This document shows positions 23,470 to 34,283 of a DNA stretch of 64,000 bases, piece by piece. The translations under genes were made by a program, and so were the position numbers. This stretch comes from Siphonodentalium dalli (Eukaryota; Mollusca; Scaphopoda; Gadilida; Siphonodentaliidae): NCBI GenBank assembly GCA_032622095.1, contig CP136061.1:12787287-12851286 (forward strand), written 5' to 3'. The notes under the pieces were generated by a model that saw nothing but the letters and a program-made list of their open reading frames with translations, did not search any database and was not told the origin of the DNA. Positions within the stretch are counted from its first letter, which is position 1; every line of letters begins with the position of its first letter.

Positions 23470-23722
23470 ACTTCAACTTAAGCAGAATTTTGTTTAACTG
23501 AAGCACAAACATTTTTTCGTGAGCACAAATATTTTCGCTCAAGCTCAAATAATTTTGGAAATGCGAATATGTGTCCTTGATTGCAAATATTAGTAAGCGA
23601 AAATAGTTGTGCTTAAGCGAAACATTTTTACGCTTAATCGTAAATAAGTGTGCTTAATAGGTACAAATAATTGCGCATAAGCGCAAATCATTATTAAATG
23701 TGAATTTGGCCTCCCATATATA
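23470..23722. mobile_element. CTTAAG palindromic MITE upstream of REPS
   Basis: Iterated words such as GAAGCACAAA, GCGCATAAGCGCAAAT and GTGCTTAAGCG run through this stretch. It ends ATGTGAATTTGGCCTCCCATA, the inverted form of the end at 15805 and 16712. It finishes about 217 bases before the REPS start codon and so lies in the presumed promoter or 5' UTR region. Confidence 0.55.
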
Positions 23723-23939
23723 CCCGGTAGTGGCGGTACTAGATTACTGGTGTGGGTACGATATTTCACGGTACGTTCGCCCGACATTCCCCTTCCGGAT
23801 AAATAAATTCAAAATGGTGGAATTTGTGACAAATCGATGTTTGTGCTATTAAAAAAACATTCGTTTTTCGCATCGAAAATAGCAAAAGTGCACCAGATAT
23901 ATTGTTCTTCTGATTAATTAATAATGCTAGTTATGATAT

Positions 23940-24092
23940 ATGATGGAGTCCTTGAAATTATCTGAACATGAGCGCAAATATTATGATGAACTTTTCCACG
24001 CCTGTGACACAGAAAGTAACGGGAAGATAACTGGAGTACGGGCGACAGAACTTTTCCGTACATCTGGATTAACAAATGAAGTGCTACTGCAG
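23940..24092 (+). CDS. REPS1: REPS1/2-like, coding exon 1 (start codon, EH domain first half)
   Basis: This exon encodes residues 1-51 of a RalBP1-associated Eps15-homology protein, an adaptor that links Ral/RalBP1 signalling to clathrin-mediated endocytosis. The translation opens MMESLKLSEHERKYYDELF and runs through an EF-hand-like helix-loop (CDTESNGKI) to LTNEVLLQ, the pattern of the first EH domain at the N-terminus of vertebrate REPS1/REPS2. Two ATGs are adjacent (23940 and 23943). The exon ends CAG at phase 0, before GTTATT, a usable but weak donor. The frame continues for 12 meaningless codons past this point, as expected for intron read-through. No TATA box was identified upstream. 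Confidence 0.85.
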
Positions 24093-25691
24093 GTTATTGA
24101 TGCTACTCATTTATATATATATATTTAGCTTATTTTCTGATGTAAAAATTCTTCAAAGGGAACTTCAAATGACTATGTTGACATTTTCATGCAAATCTCT
24201 AGTCTTCAGACTTCACTGACTTCAGTCCAGATTATCTCTATCATTGATTCATTCTGTAGATTACTAGTACTACTAGATATTACACTATTTACAGTGCAGG
24301 AAGTTGAGGAACCAATTCTGGTTGTAGACGCACTTGTAGACTAGACTCTACTATCTCTAGTCAGTAATCTAGACAAGAGCAAACAGTTGAAAAACTGTAC
24401 TGTACATCATTTACACATGTATTAATTAATATTAATTATTATTGTATGATTTATCATTTAGTTATTAACAGATTACCGTAACTGAAATGACAATCAACCA
24501 ATATTTGGGATACAGGTATACAGGTATCTATTTATAATGCGATTTTTTGCGCTTTTCCAGCAAAGCGAGTAAGGATGGGTCCGTGACTACCCGCCCCCGA
24601 GACAACCCCCCCCTTTCACTCTGAGACAACCCGCCCCTGGACAACCCGCCCTCAACAAGAAATTATGGCTTTGAAATCCATGTAAAAAAGGACGACCGTG
24701 CAGTCACGACCTGCACTACTCAGACTAATATGTTTTTACTTATATGAACGTCAAGATTTAATTAACTATAAATATTTCTTATAACCAATTACGTACACGA
24801 AGTTGGTTGCTTGTGGTAGGGGGATTGGGTCTGTACCTCATAATTATCATATTGTACTCATACATGTATCTTCCAGCCTTTCGATCGTGGCTCCCTGGAG
24901 CCATTTTTTTGACTGGCACGTATATGCCCATTCTCAATTTGGATGAAATATTAGTTGTACTTGCCTCCACAACCCTTGGCCTTGGTTGGAAATTGGGGTT
25001 ATTATGAGTGAGAACTTGGGTTTACCCCAAATCACAACCCAAATCATTAGAAAATAAGTAAGGAAGAACATTCAATTTTCAAGAACATGTTTTGTTTGTA
25101 CCTGTACAAATTCTATAGTGATTTTATAGGTTGGGATTTGATCAGTTTGATTACAATTGCATGGAGCTACATTTATATCAGCGCGGACTCGGAGCCATGC
25201 ACTATGAAACAACGTCAACCCAACCAAACCTAATGCGAACCATGCCAACATTATGCCTGCTTTGTGTGCTATGTCGCCATGGTCGTGTCGCTGTCAAATC
25301 GTCAATAACTTTCGCGGGAAAATGCGCGTGCCAATATGACGTCGCTTTGGATACAACATATGACGTAACCTAACAGTTTACGTGAACATGCTTCTACTAA
25401 TTTACTAAACTAAAGAAAAGTTTATTTAGTTATATAATAAACGTTCAAGATATTTACGATATGAATTATGTTGTTTTCGCGAGGTGGCTAAGGAAAATTT
25501 GCAGTTTTACGTAAATTTCCGCCATTTCCCGAATGGCATAGCAACCCGAGTCCGGTCGACAATATTTATGATTTAAGTAATGATTATTGTTCAAAGAATA
25601 AAGCATGTAATGCCTTAATGCAATGAATACTTTTATGTTGGCTATATGAAAAGTAACATTTTGTAGTTTTAATTTAATTGCAATGACGTTT

Positions 25692-25752
25692 CAAGATGGC
25701 GGCCCCTCAAATCCAAGATGGCGGTGCCCCTAATTCAAGATGGCGGCGCCCA
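25692..25752 (+). promoter_or_regulatory. three AAGATGGCGGC-like words
   Basis: CAAGATGGCGGCCCC, CAAGATGGCGGTGCC and CAAGATGGCGGCGCC occur in tandem about 22-25 bases apart. The core AAGATGGCGGC matches the known consensus of the zinc-finger factor YY1. Whether they act as regulatory sites in this element or in REPS is untested. Confidence 0.4.
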
Positions 25753-25774
25753 TGTTCGAAAGCGAACTTAGTAT

Positions 25775-25843
25775 AAGGACGACCTGCGCATATGTTGCTG
25801 CGCAACATATGCGCGGCTGGGCTGCGCCCAGCTGGTCGTCCTT
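25775..25843. other. predicted three-way-junction hairpin
   Basis: AAGGACGACC at 25775-25784 pairs with GGTCGTCCTT at 25834-25843. Inside are a hairpin with 13-bp arms (GCGCATATGTTGC/GCAACATATGCGC) and a second with GCTGGGC/GCCCAGC arms. It is GC-rich and sharply bounded by AT-rich sequence. Confidence 0.7.
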
Positions 25844-26465
25844 AAAAAATCAATTAGCGGTAATCAGTGGCTAATTAGGAGGTGTGAGGGGATTATGAGA
25901 TGTTTGTTTAACGAAACTGGGTTGTTTTTTATAGATTTTTATTTGATTTAACAACATGGACAACAATAAATACACATGTAATACAATATAACTTATGAAA
26001 TTAAGGGCGACGGTCCCTCGTTTGGCATGAAAATACTGCACGTGGTCAATTCCAGTGTCACATACATGTAGTCGGTGTTGCCAGCGCCCACAAACATCAT
26101 AATCAACGGCATGCTGCTTTGGTCGGACCTCTAAATCGCAGTGAATGCAAGGAAACATACTTGCAGAATGAAGATGTCCCACACTCAAGAGTTAATATAC
26201 CCAGTTCCGTCGGCATCGTTCAAAGGCTGTTTGTATACTCACCTCCAGTTAACATCAGTGAGATGAATCCCGATCACTAAGTGTTGTGATAACACACTGT
26301 GATAATGAACCATTTGCATCAAATGTTTGTTTTGAAAGCACCCCTTTTAACTAGTCTTCACTTACCTTAAGTGCCGTTAAAACATCGTGTCATTCTTTAT
26401 CTCAGTCCACGCATTGACATAATTAATGAATAAACACATGTTTTGTTGATCAAAATCTTTAATAA

Positions 26466-26854
26466 TACCGCTATTCTCAAAGTAATTGACCAGAAAAACG
26501 GGGTGATACCCCGGTCATGACCGCGGTGATACCGGTAATAAACGGTAACGGTATCGAGATGGTCACGGCGGTGGAGTTACGGTATTGGGCGATAATGATA
26601 CCGCAGTCTTTTAGCGGGCACCGCATTAATTTTTTTGAATACCGCGGTCTTTTAGCGGGCACTGCATTAATTTTTTTGAATACCGCGGTGATTTTCATGG
26701 AACTCTTTGAGGGGAGGTATTTACTCCCACATACTTGTTCGCATTAACAAGCGGTATCAGTACCGCGGTATTGGAGGATACCGCGGTATAGTACCGCGGT
26801 ATTAACGGGGTGACACCACGTTATTGGTGGTCAATTACTTTAAGTATAGCGGTA
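26466..26854. mobile_element. CCGCGGT-family MITE, nested copy
   Basis: Complete 389-bp sister (opposite orientation) of the interrupted element at 493-1992. Ends are TACCGCTATTCTCAAAGTAA and the inverse of TACCGCTATACTTAAAGTAA. It carries an internal tandem duplication of about 44 bp (the GTCTTTTAGCGGGCAC block twice), which accounts for its greater length than the other copy. Confidence 0.85.
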
Positions 26855-26999
26855 TATCATCAAAGAACATAAAAGAACACAATCACTATTAACAATTTCG
26901 GGACAACCCGCCCTCATTTATCGGGACAACCCGCCCCCAAAATAGCATAGGGGCGGGTTGTCTCGGGGGCGGGTAGTCCCGTTCCCAGTAAGGATGGCC

Positions 27000-28046
27000 A
27001 AGGAAAAAAAATAGGTTTTACTCAGGGAACCAGACCGAACCTATTTTATCAGCGCTGACCCTAATTATTTTTCTCAGTTAAAAAAAAGAAGAAAGATGGA
27101 AAGCGCCAATGATCATTGCCCGGCGATCACACATGGTTTACACCGAGTACATTTCCTATAATAATAGGTTCAGTGCATGATTTAAGCGGTATCGCATTGC
27201 TATTTGCGATACAATATACCCGGTTTGACGATGCAATATCAGCCTGTTTCTCGCGAATTGCGATACATGTTTGCATGCAAAACCCACAATCCGGTCCACA
27301 TATTGCCAGCTTGCAGAATACAGTGTAACAGAATGAGGTTGATATAATTTACAAAGCAAGAGGCTTAACTCTATTATTTGACTGGCGCATATTCATGCAC
27401 ATCAAGCATGACCATGCTATATTAAATACATTCTGATTCGTTTGTAATTCCTTGACAACCAATGAAATCATTTGTAACAAAAGTGGTTGATGGGACCATG
27501 TGATATTCTGTTTACAATAAAAAGATTTTCTATCTTAAAAATAAAAACTGTTCAAGCACTTGGCAGAAAGTTTTTCCATGGCTCTATATTTACAAAACTG
27601 ATAATGACAATAAATATGTCACCGCTGTTACGAGCATTAAATGCATGGAAAGTGAGCACAGATTTTGTGAACTGAGGAATTTTAGCAATGCGTTCAAGAA
27701 AGGGGTATTTAGTACCGGTATAGAAAGGGTTCATTACTATAGACAGCATATATAATTTGAGGACCGATAATGTTCCAAAGGCCTTTAATGAAAGCAAGCC
27801 TTAAAATAATTTTTATTTGACTGTCTGACATTTTGTCAAGCACCAAACAGACATGGTCGGACATTTCAAAATGAGGTCTTTTTATCACCCGAAATAATGC
27901 AAAGGGAAACTAATTATGAAGTATTATCCCTCAATTATGTTCCTCTTCTCAATTGCCACTTTTGTTTTACTATAAATAATGCAAATCTGCACACCCTGGC
28001 CACAACATCAAACATGCTTGCCAATTTCATGCTCAAATCTACGGTT
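27000..28046. other. intron 1, nothing recognised
   Basis: AT-rich unique sequence between the two large elements. Frames at 27116, 27487 and 27552 have no domain and no conserved exon borders. Confidence 0.4.
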
Positions 28047-28054
28047 ATAGAAAT

Positions 28055-29357
28055 GAATGCCGGCTGATACGGACCCTGTCTCTTACGGACCCTGGCTCAT
28101 ACGGACCCTGGCTCATACGGACCTCCGGCTCATACGGACCCTGGCTTATACGGACCCTCGCCTTATACGGACCCTGGCTCATACGGACCTCAATTAAAAT
28201 ATACAATTTAATTTTTTATGTTTATTTGAATAAATTAAAATACTGACGACAACATATATACCGAGATAACAAAAATATGATGACAACAAAAATGGAACAA
28301 CGTTACATCAGACGAACATTATCTAAACTGGAGCGTACAGCTTGCATGGCGGCTTCTTTCAGTAGTTTGCTGGCAGTTATCCTCATCGACGAGTAGATTT
28401 TTATTTGGGGGGGGGGGCTAACCCCGGGATGGTCGAAAGGGCCAATAGGCCCTTTCCTTCACCCCTCATATTTTAGCTTTTATTATGAAGAAAGCAAAAG
28501 ACAAAAAAAGATGAAAAAAAACACATTTTTGACATAATTTTCTTGGGTTCTTTATTTCAGTGGTAGTGGGTATCTTGAGTATACAATCTTGCCCTTGTCG
28601 TCGATCCAGGCTTTTCCTGTTGATGGTTCTGCCAGTCAACAATACATCAGTTGAATATATACCAGTTGTGTTTTTACTAACATGTTTTCATAACAAATCG
28701 AACTCAGTGGATTCATCCCGATCATCATTCACTGACCATTTATCACCGCGTGTCCGTTTATAAAACAATATAAAGGGATCACACACGAGTGTTTATACAT
28801 GTACAACGGACAATATATCTGTTGAAACAAGTTGTGTTTTTACTAACATGTTTTCGTAACAAATCAAACTCAGTGGATTCCTCCTGATCACCATTCACTG
28901 ACCATTTATCACCGCGTGTCTGTTTATACAACGACATAAAGGGATCACACACGCGTCTTTATACAACGGTGAAAAGATTAATTAATACGATTCAATAAAT
29001 GCTTTTTCAAGCCAGAACATCACCGAAATTCGCAATTAATACAGATATATGTGTGAAAAGACAATCATAATTATATATTAAATTCAGAAATATAAGTTTG
29101 AAAATCACCGAAAAAATTGGTTAAATTCATAAGTTTGAAAATCACCAAAAAAATCACCGAAATTCTCAATTAATACAGATATATGTGTGAAAAGACAATC
29201 ATAATTATATATTAAATTCATAAATATAAGTTTGAAAATTGCATATTTTAATTGAGGTCCGTATGAGCCGGGGTCCGTATAAGCCAGGGTCCGTATCAGC
29301 CGGTGGTCCGTAAAAGCCAGGGTCCGTAAGAGCCAGGGTCCGTATAAGCCGCATTCC
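28055..29357. mobile_element. 1.3-kb TIR element with ATACGGACCCTGGCTC arrays, 8-bp TSD
   Basis: ATAGAAAT flanks both ends (28047-28054 and 29358-29365). The left end begins GAATGCCGGCTGATACGGAC and repeats TCATACGGACCCTGGC about eight times to 28196. The right end is its inverted counterpart (29256-29357) with about six repeats, and both arrays stop at ACCTCAATTAAAATAT. The interior has an old tandem duplication of about 160 bp (28650-28975) and one of about 122 bp (29020-29240), a G-rich stretch near 28408, and no transposase. Confidence 0.85.
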
Positions 29358-29551
29358 ATAGAAATCTTCAATTGCTCTGATCCCGGCGCTGTTACATGTA
29401 CTACTACCTGATATTATGTCAGACAGTTTCAAAGCAGAGCTTGACAACCTTTAAAAAATTTAATTTGGCATCTGACAATTGTTCGTGTCAGACCACTTAT
29501 TTGAAGCCTTGAATGAAAGCTTGATGAGTTGGTTCTAATCTTCTATTTTAG

Positions 29552-29675
29552 ATATCGGAGCTGTGTGGTGCTAAGCGGCTAGGTCATTTTGGGCGGAGTC
29601 AGTTCTACATAGCATTGAAGCTTATAAGCGCTGCCCAGACTGGGATTGCACCACGATTAGATGCTCTCAATACGG
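29552..29675 (+). CDS. REPS1: REPS1/2-like, coding exon 2 (EH domain second half)
   Basis: This exon encodes residues 52-92 plus one base. After the TTCTATTTTAG acceptor the reading is [19 protein letters not shown], then [12 protein letters not shown]. That is the diagnostic second half of the first EH domain of REPS proteins ([20 protein letters not shown]). It joins exon 1 in phase 0 to give LQ-ISELCG with no gap relative to the vertebrate pattern. It ends in phase 1 before a strong GTGAGT donor. The exon sits 186 bases beyond the end of the transposon 28055-29357, so that insertion spared the splice region. Confidence 0.92.
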
Positions 29676-29710
29676 GTGAGTATCATAGCGTCTCAATTAG
29701 TACTGTTTAT

Positions 29711-30108
29711 CCCTTTACCCAACAAACCGGCCAAAAACGGCCAAATAAAGCTGCAACAGCCTAAATTATCTTGGGTCTGTCTCAATAAAACCATACAAAT
29801 ATGGATATCATTGGAACCGGCTCATTGACCACATTGTGATGGTTACAGTTATGCCCTGTGCCAATGCATTCTCTTATATATGCGAGTCGACCATAGGTCG
29901 CCTCGCATATATACATGTAAGAGAATGCATTGGCCTAAAAAAAATCTTTTTTTAACACTTTTTACCATTTTTTCTTACTTTCTTTAACAATTTTATAATT
30001 TTTAATGTGTTAAGCCAATGCATTCTCTTATATATGCGAGGCGACCTATGGTCGACTCGCATATATAAGAGAATGCATTGGCACAGGGCCGTTCTGTTGG
30101 GTAAAGGG
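29711..30108. mobile_element. piggyBac-like TTAA hairpin MITE, copy 1
   Basis: Ends are CCCTTTACCCAACA and TGTTGGGTAAAGGG, with TTAA on the right and a mutated TTAT on the left. The body has a unique arm (CCGGCCAAAAACGGCC and onward) and then two large palindromes (arms CCAATGCATTCTCTTATATA around GTCGACCATAGGTCG) in opposite orientation, split by an A/T-rich spacer. The CCC terminus and TTAA target fit the piggyBac superfamily; no transposase is present. Confidence 0.8.
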
Positions 30109-30194
30109 TTAAACTTCATAGTAGCTATGAATGTTCAAATATTACCCGGCCGATATTAGGGCCGATTAACGGCACTGGATCTTTAGCGACATAA

Positions 30195-30483
30195 CGTTTA
30201 TAGGGGACAGCGGGCTAGCATCACAAAATTCACTCTCTGGGGACCTTTGACATTCTGCATGGCATCATCTGCTATGGGAGACCTAGACTCAGATTTATGA
30301 TCCCAGATGGTGAAGATGGTGATGTCACCCATGGGGCACCTCGATTACATGTATGCATTGTGTTGTCGGCCAATTTGGGGATATAGAGAAAATATACTAT
30401 ACTGTGCAGGGTAGCATTGATCCTAAATTCACTGTCTGGGGACCTCATTTTGCAAATGTCTGTCACCATATTTCAGGCATGCT
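30195..30483. mobile_element. CAGAATGAGGTCC-family MITE fragment
   Basis: Words shared with 50203-50651 and 51645-52087: GCGGGCTAGCATCAC, TCTGGGGACC, CAAATGTCTGTCACC, GGGAGACCTAGACTCAG. It is diverged and lacks clear ends; its right side abuts the element at 30486. Confidence 0.5.
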
Positions 30484-30485
30484 TA

Positions 30486-30814
30486 CCCTGCTGGACAAAA
30501 CAAGTGTCCACTTAACCGCGGTTACCGTTGCTGAAATGCAACTATACTGGGCTGCGGTGTACTTGCCATTCGGCCATGGTGTAGTTGCCGCGGTGTACAT
30601 TCATTAAACTGAAAAAAGATGATACAAACCAGAAATCTAACCACGGTGTACATGCCGTTCGGCCGCGGTGTAGTTGCCTTTCGGCCGTGTTGTACTTGCT
30701 GTAGTGTACTTGCTGTTCGGCCCGCGGTGCTCAACTGCAGTTACAAACTCTGACACCGCGGCCGAACAGCAAATACAGCGCGGTGCCAATGGACACTTGT
30801 TTTGTCCAGCGGGG
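30486..30814. mobile_element. TA-flanked MITE with CCGCGGTGTACTTGCC-type interior
   Basis: Inverted ends CCCTGCTGGACAAAACAAGT and its partner ending GTTTTGTCCAGCGGGG have about 25 matching bases, with TA outside each. The interior repeats GTTCGGCC, GCGGTGTA and CTTGCC words in alternating order. The two small frames here are repeat translation. Confidence 0.7.
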
Positions 30815-31411
30815 TATTTTGCGCTCCGCGTGTATAATGTTTCGCTGATTCTTGGTATACATGTGCCATGGGCATTTTATTTATAGAAATGGGCATTTTA
30901 TTTATAGAAATGGGAATTTTTGGGACGAATTAAAAGCCGAACTGTGACCCGGAGGCGGAGTCTGGTAAAAGGTGTAGTTGGGAATTCTGGTGAGATGCAT
31001 GAGAAACCTTCAGTGATAAGCCGTATATAGTTGATGTAATAATTTGAAGGATTAGTTGTTTTAACGGAATTATGAGTTGGTCATTCGTGGAACCAATATA
31101 TTTTATATTCTATAATTACAATCACAATCATGGGTATATAATATATGATCTTGAGCGCGTTACCGTTTCTGACATTGGTTTTCTTGTTTCACTATGTCAA
31201 AGTGGTATTTGACTACTCAGCTAGTACATGTACACCCATAATTGAACTATTTACTGTCAAAATAATCATTGATAAACAAATGATTATTATTGTGCCAAAG
31301 AGCGTCACTTTATTGAATTTATACGGCAGAATGGCATTGTGTGCTGACAATTTTGAATATAAATTTATTGAAATACCTGCTTTTAGCAAGTTTATATGAT
31401 GTGAGTCACAA

Positions 31412-31950
31412 CAGAGTGTTTCAAATAACTTTTAATATAGCCACCGGTAACTTATGATTGCTGTGTGAGTGTTTCATATAACTTTTAATACAGTCACCGG
31501 TAATTTATGATTGCTTGATTTTTTTGTGTGAGTGTTTCATATCACTTTTAATACAGTCACCGGTAACTTATGATTGCTGTGTGTGTGTTTCGTATAACTT
31601 TGAATACAGCCACTGGTAACTTATGATTGCTGTGCACGAGTGTTTCATATCACTTTTAATACAGCCACCGGTAACTTATGATTGCTGTGTGAGTGTTTCA
31701 TATCACTTTTAATACAGCCACCGGTAACTTATGATTGCTGTGTGAGTGTTTCATATAACTTTTAATACAGCCACTGGTAACTTATGATTGCTGTGTGAGT
31801 GTTTCATATAACTTTTAATACCACCGGTAACTTATGATTGCTGTGTGAGTGTTTCATATCACTTTTAATACTACCACCGGTAACTTATGATTGCTGTGTG
31901 AGTGTTTCATATCACTTTTAATACAGCCACTGGTAACTTATGATTGCTTT
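31412..31950 (+). repeat. 53-bp minisatellite abutting exon 3 acceptor
   Basis: About ten units of GTGTGAGTGTTTCATATCAC + TTTTAATACAGCCACCGGTA + ACTTATGATTGCT, with small indels. The last unit runs straight into TTATTTTTTGCAG, the splice acceptor of exon 3. Each unit contains TAACTTATGATTGCT, which could serve as a branch-point region. Confidence 0.9.
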
Positions 31951-31961
31951 ATTTTTTGCAG

Positions 31962-32003
31962 GTCTTGATAATCTTCCAAAGTTTATCAGAATACAAGATC
32001 AAG
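31962..32003 (+). CDS. REPS1: REPS1/2-like, coding exon 3 (42-bp microexon)
   Basis: This exon encodes residues 93-106, GLDNLPKFIRIQDQ. It matches in place the short segment that closes the first EH region in vertebrate REPS proteins (a DLPLPRF-like core). The acceptor is ATTTTTTGCAG and the donor GTAAAT. It enters and leaves in phase 1 (42 bases), so skipping it would keep the frame. The next coding exon lies 20 kb away, and the polypyrimidine tract is contiguous with the minisatellite just upstream. Confidence 0.85.
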
Positions 32004-32055
32004 GTAAATAAATATATCATAATTTATAATATACTATCATACCAGGTTCATTATA

Positions 32056-32158
32056 GTGTAATTCCCTAAATAATCGACTCCTTAACCACTGCAGAATTAT
32101 GGATAATTTTTCAGGATTTAGTCGGAAATATGGCTTGTTGCCATTCATCGGAAAGCTG
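32056..32158 (+). mobile_element. mariner-like palindromic MITE, half copy
   Basis: GTAATTCCCTAAATAATCGA and onward to GGAAAGCTGTC matches the left half of the family best seen at 57054-57266. The right half is missing. Confidence 0.7.
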
Positions 32159-32894
32159 TCAACATCTAAACATGCAATGAAGAGATGTGCATACATTGTG
32201 AAAAACAATATTGGACACCAGGGAGGTTATATATTTGGCTACATCATTGCATGTCATGAATCTCTACTCTGCATTACTGCGTCCATAGAACTCATAATCC
32301 ACCAGTACAAATCATGGGAATTTGTCCATTTTATGACAGGGAAGTTTATAACATTGACAAAAACATTGCAGCTATAATATATTTCTTAGGTAATACCTGT
32401 TCTTTATTTAATAATTATGTACCGTATCCACAGTAAGTGTAGGTTCCAGCTTGAGATTGCATGCATTAAATAGAATACATGTAGGTCAATTTGTTGAGTC
32501 AAGTCTGATTTGCTTCCCTTACAATTGTAGAATTTCTTTCCGGGTAATCAATTCAATGTTTATTGCGATATTGACTCACAAACATGGCAAAAAATCATGC
32601 AATCTGGAGTTGGTACCATGGCCATACTGAGAAATAGATTACTAAGGAACAAGTACTAATAAAGAAATATATTCCCTGCTTTGTGTGCTGAATGCTATAG
32701 AGTTCCCCATCAGGTGGATCCCAGAATCTATCTTTAGTTTTATTGTAAATGTTTGGTCTAATTGTGCAACGAAACTTGACTTGTGGTCTGGCGAATGATG
32801 GTGGTTATCTTTCTGACCGTCCATCTGTCTGTGTTTCAATGTAAAAAGTATGAATATCTTGAATGAGTTTGAAAATCATATATCTGGAAAAAAG

Positions 32895-33020
32895 TGTCTG
32901 TCATTTGCTGAATGAGGTCCTCAGAGGGTGAATTTAGTGATTCTTGTGTGGCTAGAATACCAAATTCCCTTTCTGTGAACTTCATTCTGCTTAGGCCTCA
33001 TCTTCTGGGAAGTATCTACA
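32895..33020 (+). mobile_element. CAGAATGAGGTCC-family MITE fragment
   Basis: GTGTCTGTCATTTGCTGAAT, a diverged GAGGTCC..GTGAATTTAGTGAT block, then TCATTCTGCTTAGGCCTCAT. It corresponds to the left part of the element at 51645-52087. Confidence 0.5.
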
Positions 33021-33959
33021 GTCTCAAGTTAACATTGTTTTTAGTTGCTTTTTATACACCCGTTTGAAAAATATTAGTCAGGCCATTAGTGACCATACTG
33101 CGAAGCAGCGAGGTGGGGGGCGAGCTCGAGAGGCAGTGTCCCCTTCTCGTCGTTGGAGTTTTTTTCAAAATACTGTACCTAAAGCGATGTGTTTTTCAAG
33201 GTTTTGGAGCTATTCGATGTCAAGAAGATACTGATACTAAAACGACTATATTTGTGTTATTTATTCTGAAACTGTTTTTTAAATTGTTGATTATCCTTAT
33301 CCTGCCAAAACAGGGCACATTGGCAATCCAATCTGTATTTCCAATCTATGTATTTTAAACCATGTCATATAAATTATTTGACATACATGTAAATTATTAT
33401 AAATTACATTTTACACCCATTTAAGAAATTGACGTTTGTTGTTTACATTTCCATTGGATATGGGCGCATATCTGATATGTTTCCATACCCCCACGAAATG
33501 CAAGAAACAAATGTTCACTACTTATATTTAAACTCAAAGGACAGCAAACAAGGTATTTCGGTTTCAAAGAATTGAATTTGGTGTGATTTTACTTAAGAAA
33601 TTATTTATGCCACAGTGGAACGTTAAAACGATCGATAAAAATACTGATATATGGTATATGAACTGACATCATTACGGCATCGTATACTACCATGGCCCTA
33701 ATAATAAATTGCATTGGAAAAGAGAAACTGATAAATCATTCATAACGTTAACAGAAACACTGTAAATATTGTACATGTGTTCTAATCTGATTGACGCGTG
33801 TATATTTTATCATTCAAATCAGATGGAAATAGAAATGTATCTGGCAGTTTACTCACAGGAGACAGATACATACATATATATTATATAGCCCACAATTTCT
33901 GTCTGCAGAATAATTTCTTTCACTGAGTCGCGACCATATCGGATTCATGCAGCTCCCAA

Positions 33960-34140
33960 TCCGCGGTTTATGTGCTACACGCATGCCAACATTCTGGAGG
34001 TGCCTTCCATATGGGCATTTGAATATTCATGAATTCCATATATGAAGCTTTTGAATATTCTTCAATTCCATGTATGGAATGCACATCCAGAACTTTGACC
34101 TGCATGTAGCACTTAAACTGCACAATGGTGCCTGTATAAA
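33960..34140. repeat. fold-back repeat related to 3728-3896
   Basis: GTGCTACACGCATG and GCATGTAGCAC bracket two TTTGAATATTC..AATTCCAT blocks. The loop word ATGAAGCTTTTGAATATT and the downstream AATATGGCCGCGA also occur in the fold-back at 3.7 kb. Confidence 0.5.
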
Positions 34141-34283
34141 TATCAATATGGCCGCGACTTAGCGATTATATCTCGTATAATATTGTCTGGTCAAGATGCT
34201 GGACCAAAAATATTGCTGCGATGGTCGTGGTTTCTAATGAAATGATTGATAGCTTCAGTCAAGTTTATATTGTCCGATTTGGT

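Larger units (their letters stand above)
24577..26986. mobile_element. 2.4-kb TIR element with ACAACCCGCCCC terminal arrays, 9-bp TSD
   Basis: AGTAAGGAT stands outside both ends (24568-24576 and 26987-26995). Read inward, the ends are GGGTCCGTGACTACCCGCCC and GGGAACGGGACTACCCGCCC, followed on each side by several GACAACCCGCCC repeats. The first 9 bases match the ends of the element at 8275-9036. The body has no transposase frame. It holds an elaborate hairpin (25775-25843) and a second transposon (26466-26854). Confidence 0.85.
24093..29551 (+). other. REPS intron 1
   Basis: A 5,459-bp intron filled by two transposons (24577-26986 and 28055-29357), with unique AT-rich sequence at about 24120-24560 and 27000-28046. 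No exon-like coding patch was recognised in the unique parts. Confidence 0.7.
29676..31961 (+). other. REPS intron 2
   Basis: A 2,286-bp intron containing a TTAA-type hairpin MITE (29711-30108), a CAGAATGAGGTCC-family fragment, a TA-flanked inverted-repeat element (30486-30814), unique DNA with no gene seen at about 30820-31400, and a 53-bp minisatellite that ends at the exon 3 acceptor. Confidence 0.7.
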
